DNA from: Sphingomonas sp. S-NIH.Pt15_0812
GTDB lineage: Bacteria > Pseudomonadota > Alphaproteobacteria > Sphingomonadales > Sphingomonadaceae
Direction of reading: 5' to 3'
Assembly (NCBI RefSeq): GCF_003951315.1
Contig: NZ_QLJH01000018.1
Location: 15,253-79,252 of the forward strand
Length of the DNA stretch: 64,000 nucleotides
Below are positions 55,790-64,000 of this stretch, in pieces. Position 1 is the first letter of the stretch; every line of letters begins with the position of its first letter. The notes under the pieces are model-generated. The model was not told the DNA's origin. It did no database searches and was given only the letters and a program-made list of their open reading frames with translations. Both the position numbers and the translations under genes were made by a program.

Positions 55790-57823
55790 ATGACAGCCTG
55801 GTTTTGCCGGATGATGACGGTTCTGGCGTTCTTCGTCGCTCTTCCTGCGCTGGCGCAGGCCCCGGGGGAGACGCATCTGGCGATGACGATCGCCGCCGAA
55901 AGCGCGACCCCGCGCGCCGGCGGCACGGTGACGCTGGCGCTCGCCGCCAAGCCACAAGCCGGCTGGCATGGCTATTGGAAGAATCCGGGCGATGCCGGGA
56001 TCGAGACGCTGGCCGAATGGACCCTGCCCAAGGGCGCGTCGGCGGGGCCGCTCCGCTATCCGGTGCCGCAACGGCTGACCGTCGCCGGGCTGATGAACTA
56101 TGTCTATGAACAGCCTTTCGCGCTGCTGGTCGACTTGAAGGTGCCGGCGGGGCTGGCGGTCGGCACGCCGCTGCCGATCCGGGTGAAGCTCGACTATCTG
56201 GTCTGCACCGACACGGTCTGCGTGCCGGAACGGCAGACGCTGTCCACCACCCTGACGGTCGGCGACGGCAGCATCGCGCCCGCCGACCGCGCCCGGTTCG
56301 ACAGCTGGCGGCGGCGGCTGCCGCGTCCGCTGGGATCGACCGCCACCTATCAGGTGGTGGGCAAGCAGTTGCGCCTGTCGGTGCCGTTCCCGGCCGAGGC
56401 GCCGATCGACAAGCCCTATTTCTACCCCGCCGATGCCGGCAGCATCGCGATGGCCGCCCCGCAAAAGGTCACGCGCGACGGGGACCGGCTGATCGTCGAG
56501 ACGGACGCCGCCGCCACCGCGCCGACCGCGCCGATCGCGGGCGTGCTGGCGACCGCGCCGGGCGAGGGGCTGGCCCTGACCGCCAAGCCCGGCACGGTCG
56601 CCGCCTCCACGACGTCGCCGGGCGCGGCCAAAGCGGGGCAGGCGGCCACCGCGATCCTGGCGTTCCTGGGTGCGGTGCTGGGCGGGCTGATCCTCAACAT
56701 CATGCCCTGCGTCTTCCCGATCCTGAGCCTCAAGGCGCTGAGCCTGGCGCGCGGCGGCGGGACCGAGCGGGAGGCGCGCGGCGAGGCACTGGCCTATACG
56801 GCGGGCGTGGTGCTGGTCTGCCTGGCGCTGGGCGGCGGCTTGCTGGCGATCCGCGCGGCGGGTTCGACGGCGGGCTGGGCGTTCCAGTTGCAGGACCCGC
56901 GCGTCATCGGCGTGCTGCTGCTGCTGGTGGGCGGCATCGCGCTCAACCTGGCCGGCCTGTTCGAACTGCCGACGCCACGCTTCGCGGGGGAGAGCGGCGC
57001 GACCGGCGCCTTCGCCACCGGCGCGCTCGCCGCGTTCGTCGCGACGCCGTGCACCGGGCCGTTCATGGGCGCGGCGCTGGGCGCGGCGCTGGTGCTGCCG
57101 ACCTTCGCGGCGCTGCTGATCTTCGCCGGGTTGGGGTTGGGGATCGCGCTGCCGTTCCTGCTCATCGGATTCGTGCCGGCCTTGCGGCGGCGCCTGCCCA
57201 AGCCGGGGCCGTGGATGGCGCGGCTGCGGCGCATCCTGTCGGTGCCGATGCTGCTGACCGCGCTCGGCCTCGCCTGGATCCTGGGGCGGCAGGCGGGCGT
57301 CGACGGCATGACCCTGGGCATCGCCGCGCTGCTGCTGGCGGCGCTCGGCCTGTGGTGGACCGGCCGGCTCCAGAGCATCGGCCGCGAACGCGTCTGGGCG
57401 CCGGGGCTGGTCGCGCTGCTGCTGGCGGTCGCGGGCGTGATGACCGTCCGCCCCGCCGCCGCCAGCGCGGAGGCGAGCCTTGCCGGTGCGGAGCCGTTCA
57501 GCGAGGCGCGGCTCGCCGCCCTGCGCGCGGAGGGCAAACCGGTCTTCGCCTATTTCACCGCCGACTGGTGCCTGACCTGCAAGGTCAACGAGAAGACCGC
57601 GATCGAGACCGCCACCGTCGCCGACTCCTTCCGCCGGGGCAAGGTCGCGGTGATGGTCGGCGACTGGACGGATGGCGACCCGGCGCTCGGCCGCTTCATC
57701 GAGGCGCACAACCGCGCCGGCGTGCCGCTCTACCTCTGGTACGCGCCCGGCGCCAAGGAGCCGCGCGTGTTGCCGCAGGTGTTGACCACCGGCACGCTGA
57801 CCGCGCTGTCGGAGGGGACGTGA
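55790..57823 (+). CDS. DsbD/ScsB-like protein-disulfide reductase
   Basis: A membrane protein that carries reducing power from cytoplasmic thioredoxin to the periplasm. The 677-residue protein has a signal peptide, an N-terminal beta domain (about 25-270) with two conserved Cys in YLVCTDTVCVPE, and a transmembrane core of about eight helices. The core Cys pairs are IMPCVFPILSLK and FVATPCTGPFMGAALG. A thioredoxin-like end carries YFTADWCLTCKVNEK (WCLTC). The N-terminal domain is of the ScsB type rather than E. coli DsbD. No ScsC or ScsD gene is adjacent. Confidence 0.9.
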   Translation: MTAWFCRMMTVLAFFVALPALAQAPGETHLAMTIAAESATPRAGGTVTLALAAKPQAGWHGYWKNPGDAGIETLAEWTLPKGASAGPLRYPVPQRLTVAGLMNYVYEQPFALLVDLKVPAGLAVGTPLPIRVKLDYLVCTDTVCVPERQTLSTTLTVGDGSIAPADRARFDSWRRRLPRPLGSTATYQVVGKQLRLSVPFPAEAPIDKPYFYPADAGSIAMAAPQKVTRDGDRLIVETDAAATAPTAPIAGVLATAPGEGLALTAKPGTVAASTTSPGAAKAGQAATAILAFLGAVLGGLILNIMPCVFPILSLKALSLARGGGTEREARGEALAYTAGVVLVCLALGGGLLAIRAAGSTAGWAFQLQDPRVIGVLLLLVGGIALNLAGLFELPTPRFAGESGATGAFATGALAAFVATPCTGPFMGAALGAALVLPTFAALLIFAGLGLGIALPFLLIGFVPALRRRLPKPGPWMARLRRILSVPMLLTALGLAWILGRQAGVDGMTLGIAALLLAALGLWWTGRLQSIGRERVWAPGLVALLLAVAGVMTVRPAAASAEASLAGAEPFSEARLAALRAEGKPVFAYFTADWCLTCKVNEKTAIETATVADSFRRGKVAVMVGDWTDGDPALGRFIEAHNRAGVPLYLWYAPGAKEPRVLPQVLTTGTLTALSEGT

Positions 57824-57948
57824 CAATCTAAATCGCCATGGACGCACGTTAAGACCGAAACCGTCCCTTCCCCCTCTTGTGCGACGCGGCGAACTGCCGC
57901 AGCATCGTTTGCCGGCCGGTCGCCTCGACCGGGCCGTCAGGGAGAATG

Positions 57949-59460
57949 ATGATCGTCGCGATGGGGACAGTGGCATTCGACGAGATCATGGGGAGCGACG
58001 GCGCGGCGCGCGCCGAACTGGCGGCGCTGGGACGCTGGCTCCAGACCACGCCCGAAAGCGAATTGCGTCGCCGCCAGGCCGCGGCGGAGGCGGCGTTCCG
58101 CCAATTGGGGATCACCTTCGCCGTCTATGGCGAGAGCGAGGCGAGCGAGCGGATCATCCCGTTCGACATCGTGCCGCGCGTCTTCCTGCCCGGCGAATGG
58201 GCGCGCCTGTCCGAGGGGCTGGTGCAGCGGGTGGAGGCGATCAACGCCTTTCTCGACGACATCTATGGCGAGCGGCGCATCCTGAAGGACGGCGTGCTGC
58301 CGGAGGACCTGATCTTCGGCAATCCGCAATTCCGGCCGGAGATCGCGGGGATGCGGCCGCCGCACGGCGTCTGGGCGCATATCTGCGGCATCGATCTGGT
58401 GCGCACCGGCCCGGACGAATTCTACGTGCTGGAGGATAATGCCCGGACGCCATCGGGCGTCAGCTACATGCTGGAGAATCGGGAGGCGATGCTGCGCCTC
58501 TGTCCCGAGCTGTTCCGCAACTTCCGCGTCGCGGCGGTCGACAGCTATCCCGACCGGCTGCTGGAGACGATGAAGTCGGTGGCGCCCGAGGGTGTTTCCG
58601 CGCCGACCTGCGTCGTGCTGACGCCGGGCCATTACAACTCGGCCTATTACGAGCACAGCTTCCTGGCCGATTCGATGGGGATCGAGCTGGTCGAGGCGGC
58701 CGATCTGGTGGTGGACGACGATATCGTCTGGATGCGGACGATCGCCGGCCGGGTGAAGGTCGACGTGATCTATCGCCGCGTCGACGACGATTTCCTCGAT
58801 CCGCTGGTGTTCCGCCCCGATTCGCGGCTGGGCGTGCCCGGCCTGATCGCCGCCTATGCCGCCGGCAATGTCGCGATCATCAACGCGCCGGGCAACGGCA
58901 TCGCCGACGACAAGGCGATCTACAGCTACATGCCAGAGATCGTGCGCTATTATTCCGGCGGCGAGGCGAAGCTGCCCAATGTCGAGACTTGGCGCTGCCG
59001 CGAGCCGCAGGCGCTGCGCTACGTGCTCGACCATCTGCCCGAACTGGTGGTGAAGCTGGTCGACGGGTCGGGCGGCTACGGAATGCTGGTCGGTCCCACC
59101 GCCAGCACGGCCGAGATCGAGCAGTTCCGCGCCGCGCTGATCGCCGAGCCGCATCGCTATATCGCGCAGCCGACCCTGGCCTTGTCGACCGTACCGACCA
59201 TGGCGGATCGCGGCCTGGCCCCGCGCCATGTCGATTTCCGTCCCTTCCTCCTCACCGGATCGCGCGGCGTGCAGGTGGTGCCGGGCGGCCTGACCCGCGT
59301 GGCGCTGCGCGAGGGATCGCTGGTCGTCAATTCCAGCCAGGGCGGCGGCACCAAGGACAGTTTCGTGCTGATGGAGGCACCGGACGAACGCAGCCAGAGC
59401 CAAAGCCAGAGCCTGGGCACCATGACCCAGGTCCAGACGCTGGGCGGCGCACCATGCTGA
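57949..59460 (+). CDS. Circularly permuted ATP-grasp protein
   Basis: A 503-residue protein of the circularly permuted ATP-grasp type (DUF404/DUF407). Signature segments are FLDDIYGERRILKDGVLPED, YVLEDNARTPSGVSYMLENR, MRTIAGRVKVDVIYRRVDDD and KLVDGSGGYGMLVGP. The start is one of three close ATGs (57946, 57949, 57961); the middle one is best spaced from GGAG. The gene is followed, with a 7-nt overlap, by an alpha-E protein and then a transglutaminase-like gene. That trio is common and may ligate or modify peptides, but the product is unknown. Confidence 0.9.
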   Translation: MIVAMGTVAFDEIMGSDGAARAELAALGRWLQTTPESELRRRQAAAEAAFRQLGITFAVYGESEASERIIPFDIVPRVFLPGEWARLSEGLVQRVEAINAFLDDIYGERRILKDGVLPEDLIFGNPQFRPEIAGMRPPHGVWAHICGIDLVRTGPDEFYVLEDNARTPSGVSYMLENREAMLRLCPELFRNFRVAAVDSYPDRLLETMKSVAPEGVSAPTCVVLTPGHYNSAYYEHSFLADSMGIELVEAADLVVDDDIVWMRTIAGRVKVDVIYRRVDDDFLDPLVFRPDSRLGVPGLIAAYAAGNVAIINAPGNGIADDKAIYSYMPEIVRYYSGGEAKLPNVETWRCREPQALRYVLDHLPELVVKLVDGSGGYGMLVGPTASTAEIEQFRAALIAEPHRYIAQPTLALSTVPTMADRGLAPRHVDFRPFLLTGSRGVQVVPGGLTRVALREGSLVVNSSQGGGTKDSFVLMEAPDERSQSQSQSLGTMTQVQTLGGAPC

Positions 59461-60389
59461 GCCGGACCGCATCCTCGCTCTACTGGCTGGGGCGTTATTT
59501 CGAGCGGGCCGACTTCATCGCCCGCCTGGTCGAGGCGACGGTGCGGCTCGACGTGCTGTCGGCGCGCCCGGCGGGGCAGGCGGCCTGGGCCTCGGCGCTG
59601 GCGGTGACCGACACGACCCAGGCCTTCGCGACCGGCGGCCGCGAATTGCGCCGGCGCGAGGTCGCTAGGTTCCTGACCGTGGAGACCAGCCATCCCGGCT
59701 CGATCGTGCGCTGCGTGGAGATGGCGCGGCTCAACGCGCGTGCGGTGCGCACCGCGCTGACGCGCGAGGCCTGGACCGCGATCAACCAGGCCTGGCTGAC
59801 CTTCGCGGCCAAGCCCTCGGCCGACGACCCCACCGCCGTGCTGGCGCTGACCGATGCGGTGAAGCACGAGACGCGCGGGTTCGAGGGCGCGGTGCACCGG
59901 ATGCTGCGCAACCAGACCACCTGGTTCATCCGCCTGGGCCAAGCGGTGGAGCGCGCCGACAACACCGCGCGCCTCCTCGACGTGAAATACCACATCCTGT
60001 TGCCGGCGGGCGAGCGGATCGGCGGTGTGGTTGATCGCGACCAGTGGACCACGATCCTGCAGACCGTGTCGGCGGTGACCGCCTATCGCTGGCTCTATTC
60101 CGACGGGCTTGCCCCGGCGAACGTCATCGACCTGCTGATCGCGCGCGCCGAGCTGCCGCGCAGTCTCGCCGCGTCGGTCGAGGAGACGGTGGACGTACTG
60201 GGGATGCTGGCGCGGCGCACCGGCCTGCACGGCGAGGCGGACCGGATGGCGCGGCTGCGCGCCTCGCGCGTGGTCAAGACTCGGTCGGGCGAGGTGATCG
60301 CGGCCGGGCTGCACCAATATCTGCAGAATTTCATCGAAGAGAATGCGCTGCTGCACGGCGCGATCGGCCGGCAGTTCAAGTTCATGTGA
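59454..60389 (+). CDS. Alpha-E domain protein
   Basis: A 311-residue all-helical protein beginning MLSRTASSLYWLGRYFERAD, the hallmark of the alpha-E (DUF403) family. A conserved AVERADNTARLLDVKYHILL follows near residues 165-184. These proteins occur almost always with ATP-grasp and transglutaminase-like genes, as here. The ATG overlaps the ATP-grasp stop by 7 nt, which suggests coupled translation. No enzymatic residues are known. Confidence 0.92.
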   Translation: MLSRTASSLYWLGRYFERADFIARLVEATVRLDVLSARPAGQAAWASALAVTDTTQAFATGGRELRRREVARFLTVETSHPGSIVRCVEMARLNARAVRTALTREAWTAINQAWLTFAAKPSADDPTAVLALTDAVKHETRGFEGAVHRMLRNQTTWFIRLGQAVERADNTARLLDVKYHILLPAGERIGGVVDRDQWTTILQTVSAVTAYRWLYSDGLAPANVIDLLIARAELPRSLAASVEETVDVLGMLARRTGLHGEADRMARLRASRVVKTRSGEVIAAGLHQYLQNFIEENALLHGAIGRQFKFM

Positions 60390-60451
60390 TCGGGACATGG
60401 CCATCGGCCCTGGGGTGGGGCCGATGGTCCGAACAGGGGCATCGTAAAGAC

Positions 60452-61207
60452 ATGCGGATGACGATCGAGCATCGGGCGGTCTATCGCCTCGCGGGTGCGC
60501 AGGCCGGCCTGGTCCAGGCCCTGCGCCTCACGCCGCCGACCAGCGACGACCAGACGGTGGTGCGCTGGCGGATCGATGTCGATCGCGACGCCCGGATGCG
60601 GCCGGGGCGCGACGGCTTCGGCAATGCGGTGACGATGCTCTATGTCGATACGCCGCTCGACACGCTGGCGATCGAGGTGACGGGCGAGGTGCTGACCAGC
60701 AACGCGCATGGCGTGCTGCGCGGCGTGGCCGAGCAACTGCCGCCCGCGCTGTTCCTGCGCGCGACCGATGCGACGCCCGTCGATCCCGCCATCGCCGCCT
60801 TCGCGCAGGAAACCGGGGCGGGGCTGAAGCCGCTGGGTGCGCTCCACGCCATCAACACGGCGCTGCACGACCGATTCGCCATCGTACCGGCCGGCGACCC
60901 GTCGCGCACGCTGGGCGAGGCCTTCGCCAGCGGGACGGTCGATCCGGTCGAGATGGTCCATATCTTCCTGGTCGCCGCGCGCAGCCTGGGCCTGCCGGCG
61001 CGCTATGTCTCCGGCTATCGCCAGCATGGCGACGCGCCGGTCGCCAGCCCGCATGGCTGGGCGGAGGCCTATGTCGAGGGGATCGGCTGGATCGGCTTCG
61101 ACCCCCTGCTCGGCCGCTCGCCGGAGGAAGCCCATGTCCGCCTCGCCACGGCCTTGGATGCCGGGGGCGCCAGCCCGGTCGCGGGTGCGCCGGTGATCGA
61201 GCCATAA
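60452..61207 (+). CDS. Transglutaminase-like protein lacking the catalytic cysteine
   Basis: A 251-residue protein with the N-terminal bacterial transglutaminase-like domain (MTIEHRAVYRLAGAQAGLVQ, then LRLTPPTSDDQTVVRW) and a transglutaminase core. In active relatives the core reads G-x-C-Q-D before a conserved His. Here the matching stretch is SGTVDPVEMVHIFLVAARSL, so the cysteine is gone, and the whole protein has no cysteine. The following ARYVSGYR, SPHGWAEAYVEGIGWIGFDP and its His and Asp are kept. It is likely a non-catalytic partner of the ATP-grasp/alpha-E pair. The gap upstream is 62 nt. Confidence 0.88.
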   Translation: MRMTIEHRAVYRLAGAQAGLVQALRLTPPTSDDQTVVRWRIDVDRDARMRPGRDGFGNAVTMLYVDTPLDTLAIEVTGEVLTSNAHGVLRGVAEQLPPALFLRATDATPVDPAIAAFAQETGAGLKPLGALHAINTALHDRFAIVPAGDPSRTLGEAFASGTVDPVEMVHIFLVAARSLGLPARYVSGYRQHGDAPVASPHGWAEAYVEGIGWIGFDPLLGRSPEEAHVRLATALDAGGASPVAGAPVIEP

Positions 61208-61443
61208 GGACGCGCAGAGGCGCGGGGGGGACATGGAGGCGTAGGGACGGCCGGGGTAGACCATCCCGCTCGCCTTCGTCTGCATCGTCCGGAGGGGGTG
61301 TGCAACGATCCCCTGGCCGCGGCGCGTTTTCGGCCGTCGCGTATCAAGACCAAATGCGACACCCACCGATTACCCCCTGACGCGGGCGCGCGGGCGGCCT
61401 ATGTTGGGGGCAATGCTTCCGCTTCGATCCGCCTTCGCCATGG

Positions 61444-63126
61444 GTGCCCGCCGTGGCTGACACTTTCGACATGGACGCGCCGCCGCCCTTCGACCTGCCG
61501 ATGCCTGCGCCCGCCGCCGCGGCGGCCCCGGCGCCCGAGGCGTATCGGGTGCTGGCCCGCAAATATCGGCCGCAGACCTTCTCGCAGCTGATCGGGCAGG
61601 ACGCGATGGTCCAGACCCTGGGCAATGCGATCAAGCGCGACCGGCTGGCCCATGCCTTTCTGATGACCGGCGTGCGCGGGGTGGGCAAGACCTCCACCGC
61701 GCGGCTGATCGCCAAGGCGCTGAACTGCGTCGGCCCGGACGGGCAGGGCGGCCCGACGATCGATCCGTGCGGGGTGTGCGAGCCGTGCCGCGCGATCGCG
61801 GAGGGGCGGCATATCGACGTGATCGAGATGGACGCCGCCTCGCATACCGGCGTCGACGATGTGCGCGAGATCATCGAGGCGTCGCGCTATGCGGCGGTGG
61901 CGGCGCGCTTCAAGATCTACATCATCGACGAAGTCCATATGCTGTCGAAGAACGCGTTCAACGCGCTTCTGAAGACGCTGGAGGAACCGCCCGCCCATGT
62001 GAAGTTCCTGTTCGCGACGACCGAGGTCAACAAGGTGCCGATCACGGTGCTGTCGCGCTGCCAGCGCTTCGACCTGCGGCGCATCCCGGCGGAGAAGCTG
62101 GCGGAGCATTTCGCCAAGGTCTGCGAGGCGGAGGGCGTGACGGCGGAGGCGGAAGCGCTGGCGCTGGTCGCGCGCGCGGCGGAGGGGTCGGCGCGCGACG
62201 GCCTGTCGATCCTGGACCAGGCGATCGCCCATGCCGGGCTGGAGGGCGGCGGCGTCTCGGCCGAGGCGGTGCGCCAGATGCTCGGCCTGTCGGATCGCGG
62301 CGCGGTGCGCGATCTGTTCGGCCTGCTGCTCGCCGGCAATGCGGTCGAGGCGCTCGCCAGCCTGCGCCGGCAATATGATCACGGCGTCGATCCGGTATCG
62401 GTGCTGCGCGCGCTGATGGAGATGGTGCACGGCGTCACCCTGACCAAGGTCGGCGGCGCGGACGATCCGGCACAGGCGCTGGAGGAGCGCGAGGCGCGGC
62501 GCGACTGGGCGACTAGGCTGTCCTTCCCCGTGCTGCACCGGCTGTGGCAGTTGACGTTGAAGGGGCATGACGAGGTGGCGCAGGCGGCGCTGCCGATCGA
62601 GGCGGCGGAGATGGCGCTGCTGCGCGTCATCCATGCCTCGCAATTGCCCGATCCCGGCGAACTGGCGCGCAAGATCGCCGAGGGCGGGGTGCTGGCCGCA
62701 CCGGCGGCGGCCGGGCCGGCCCCGGCACCGGCCGCTGCGCCGGCCGCGCCCGTCTCGCTGATCCCGGCCGATTTCCCGGCGATGGTCGAGGCGCTGGACG
62801 CCGCCAACCAGCTCGCGCTGGTCGCACGGCTGCGACAGGGCGCGCGGCTGGTGCGCTATGCCCCGCCGGAGCTTGTGTTCAGCGGCTCGCGCCCCATTTC
62901 GGCCGACACGCTGTCGGATCTGGCCGCCGCGCTGAAGGCGATGACGCGCCAGGTCTGGAAGATCACGCTGGAGGATGCGCCGGGCGAGCCGACGCTGAAC
63001 GAAGCCGATGCGGCGGCGGACGAGGCGCGACGTCAGGCCATGCTGAAGACCGAACTGGTCCAGGCGGCGATGGCGGCCTTCCCCGAGGCCGAACTGGTAT
63101 GGAATAGCCAAAGGAGTAGCATGTGA
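61444..63126 (+). CDS. dnaX: DNA polymerase III subunit gamma/tau
   Basis: The clamp-loader ATPase subunit of the replicative polymerase. The 560-residue protein starts with GTG (an alternative GTG lies 9 nt inside) after a 236-nt gap. It has YRVLARKYRPQTFSQLIGQD, Walker A GVRGVGKTSTARLIAK, the zinc cysteines spread over ALNCVGPDGQGG and DPCGVCEPC, and Walker B IYIIDEVHMLS. The C-terminal tau part contains an Ala/Pro linker (about 415-440). The stop overlaps the next gene as GTGA. Confidence 0.95.
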   Translation: MPAVADTFDMDAPPPFDLPMPAPAAAAAPAPEAYRVLARKYRPQTFSQLIGQDAMVQTLGNAIKRDRLAHAFLMTGVRGVGKTSTARLIAKALNCVGPDGQGGPTIDPCGVCEPCRAIAEGRHIDVIEMDAASHTGVDDVREIIEASRYAAVAARFKIYIIDEVHMLSKNAFNALLKTLEEPPAHVKFLFATTEVNKVPITVLSRCQRFDLRRIPAEKLAEHFAKVCEAEGVTAEAEALALVARAAEGSARDGLSILDQAIAHAGLEGGGVSAEAVRQMLGLSDRGAVRDLFGLLLAGNAVEALASLRRQYDHGVDPVSVLRALMEMVHGVTLTKVGGADDPAQALEEREARRDWATRLSFPVLHRLWQLTLKGHDEVAQAALPIEAAEMALLRVIHASQLPDPGELARKIAEGGVLAAPAAAGPAPAPAAAPAAPVSLIPADFPAMVEALDAANQLALVARLRQGARLVRYAPPELVFSGSRPISADTLSDLAAALKAMTRQVWKITLEDAPGEPTLNEADAAADEARRQAMLKTELVQAAMAAFPEAELVWNSQRSSM

Positions 63127-63446
63127 ACAATCTCGACGACATTCTGGCAATGGCGCAGAACGTCCAGAACGAGCTGCAAAAGGCGCAGGCCAGCCTCGAC
63201 ACGATCGAGGTCGAGGGTGTGTCGGGCGGCGGTCTGGTCAAGGTGAAGGCGTCCGCCAAGGGCCGGATCATCGGCATCGCGATCGACGATTCGCTGATGC
63301 AGGTCTCCGAAAAGGGGATGCTGGAGGATCTGCTGACGGCGGCCTTCAACGATGCGCGTGGCAAGGCGGACGCGGTATCGGGTGCGGAGATGTCGAAGAT
63401 GACCAACGGCCTGCCGCTGCCGCCGGGGTTCAAGCTGCCGTTCTGA
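63123..63446 (+). CDS. YbaB/EbfC family nucleoid-associated protein
   Basis: A 107-residue DNA-binding protein starting with GTG that overlaps the dnaX stop. It shows the family pattern NLDDILAMAQNVQNELQKAQ, a central strand region VSGGGLVKVKASAKGRIIGI and a helical end rich in Ala. EbfC-type proteins bind DNA as a tweezer-like dimer. The dnaX-ybaB pair is conserved in most bacteria; recR, often third, is not here. Confidence 0.92.
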   Translation: MNNLDDILAMAQNVQNELQKAQASLDTIEVEGVSGGGLVKVKASAKGRIIGIAIDDSLMQVSEKGMLEDLLTAAFNDARGKADAVSGAEMSKMTNGLPLPPGFKLPF

Positions 63447-63517
63447 CCCGTTTCGGGACTGGAACAAGACGCTGATCCATGGCGTTTTTTCGATCCTGAC
63501 AGGAGAGGAGAGCCGCC

Positions 63518-63760
63518 ATGGCCGAGGAACGCTACACCACGACCGACACCCGTCCGACGACCACGATCATCGAGCGCCGCAGTGGCGGCGGCGGCACCGC
63601 GCTGATCGCGATCGTGCTGCTGATCGCGGTGGTGATCGGCGGCTTCTACCTGTTCGGCCGCCAGGGGTCCGAGAACCGCAAGGACGCTGCGATCAGCTCC
63701 GCCGCCAAGAGTGTCGGCGGCGCGGCCGACAAAGTCGGCGACGCGGTCGAGGGCAAGTGA
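63518..63760 (+). CDS. Small single-helix membrane protein
   Basis: An 80-residue protein: a Thr/Arg-rich head (MAEERYTTTDTRPTTTIIER), one hydrophobic helix (about 27-45) and an Ala/Gly/Asp tail (SSAAKSVGGAADKVGDAVEG) resembling a short amphipathic repeat. The ATG follows a GGAGAGGAGAG site, a strong ribosome site. No family is recognised beyond similar small proteins in sphingomonads. Confidence 0.75.
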   Translation: MAEERYTTTDTRPTTTIIERRSGGGGTALIAIVLLIAVVIGGFYLFGRQGSENRKDAAISSAAKSVGGAADKVGDAVEGK

Positions 63761-63876
63761 ACACATGGGGCGGGCTTCGGTCCGCCCCGCTTCCCGGCAT
63801 CGGATGACCGCGTGGAGCGTGTCCAGTGTCGTGCCGCAAGCCGGTGGTGCGCCGCGTGAGGCTCGATCCGGACCTA

Positions 63877-64000
63877 GAGCGGGATGACGTGGGGCTGAAT
63901 CGATGGGGATTTCCATGGAGGCGCTGATCTGATTCAAGGGCAGGCTGGCGGAGGAGGCCGGTCTGCATGGCGAAGCCGTATTCGATGGACTTGCGCGACA
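63877..64000 (+). mobile_element. IS630-family element, left end (truncated by window)
   Basis: From a TA dinucleotide at 63875-63876 the sequence AGAGCGGGATGACGTGGGGC has the form of an IS630-type terminal repeat. A transposase start follows 90 nt later. Only the first part is in the window. The preceding 100 nt after the small membrane protein gene holds no gene. Confidence 0.6.
63967..64000 (+). CDS. IS630-family transposase, N-terminal fragment
   Basis: The ATG at 63967 begins MAKPYSMDLRD, which matches the usual start of IS630-family transposases. It is preceded by GGCGGAGGAGG, a strong ribosome site. The gene runs off the right end after 11 codons, so nothing more can be said. Confidence 0.65.
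   Translation, partial: MAKPYSMDLRD

Noticed and set aside
61208..61443. Possible 4.5S SRP RNA upstream of dnaX
   Set aside because: This position often holds ffs in related bacteria, but the conserved GGTCAGGTCCGGAAGGAAGC core is absent.

Overview
The window is high-GC, densely packed chromosomal DNA from an alphaproteobacterium, most likely a sphingomonad (Sphingomonas or a close relative). The inference rests on the order nuoK-L-M-N / birA / coaX / rnj / DUF1467, on the paired periplasmic S9 peptidases, on the ccmC-D-E-F-dsbE-ccmH layout, and on frequent GTG/TTG starts with 1-4 nt stop/start overlaps. No rRNA is present and one tRNA is seen.

Positions 1-8760 hold the end of the complex I operon (nuoK end, nuoL, nuoM, nuoN), then biotin-protein ligase, type III pantothenate kinase, RNase J and a small membrane protein, all on the plus strand. 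Positions 8766-17061 are a minus-strand block: dCTP deaminase, an SGNH-like secreted protein, a Cds1-like PLP enzyme, a 1113-residue fusion of glycoside-hydrolase-like, polysaccharide deacetylase and glycosyltransferase-2 domains, a CHAP protein, a MoxR ATPase and an unrecognised protein. Positions 17279-31000 are mixed housekeeping: a DPP-IV-like peptidase, an MgtC family protein, asd, a lipoprotein, a YitT protein, an acyltransferase, an NfeD/SPFH pair, guaB, an RsmB-like methyltransferase, a TPR protein and a second S9 peptidase. Positions 30999-35735 are a cytochrome c maturation operon (ccmC, D, E, F, dsbE/ccmG, ccmH and a TPR protein) in which every junction overlaps. A DUF3072 protein, kup and a 2'-5' RNA ligase-like gene follow.

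A tRNA-Met(CAT) at 38737-38813 marks the left edge of a decaying genomic island of about 10.2 kb. Its last 13 bases recur at 49034-49046, just before fdhD, which gives clear candidate attL and attR sites. Inside are a serine recombinase broken by two indels and cut by an IS256-family element, a higBA toxin-antitoxin pair with a frameshifted toxin, an IS1182-family element, several unrecognised small genes, a tyrosine integrase broken by a deletion/frameshift, a two-gene unit of unknown function, a ribbon-helix-helix gene remnant, a three-repeat CRISPR-like mini-array with a 61-bp period and no cas genes, and a possible replication-type protein. All the frameshifts recognised in this window lie in the island, which argues for genuine decay rather than sequencing error.

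From 49078 the core chromosome resumes. It carries a formate-dehydrogenase-like molybdoenzyme operon (YdeP/FdhF-like, mobA, fdhD; minus strand), trxB, a nested inverted repeat of 135 bp, an alkaline phosphatase family protein, a DsbD/ScsB-like thiol:disulfide protein, an ATP-grasp / alpha-E / transglutaminase-like operon whose transglutaminase-like member has no cysteine, dnaX-ybaB, a small membrane protein, and the first bases of an IS630-family element running off the right edge.
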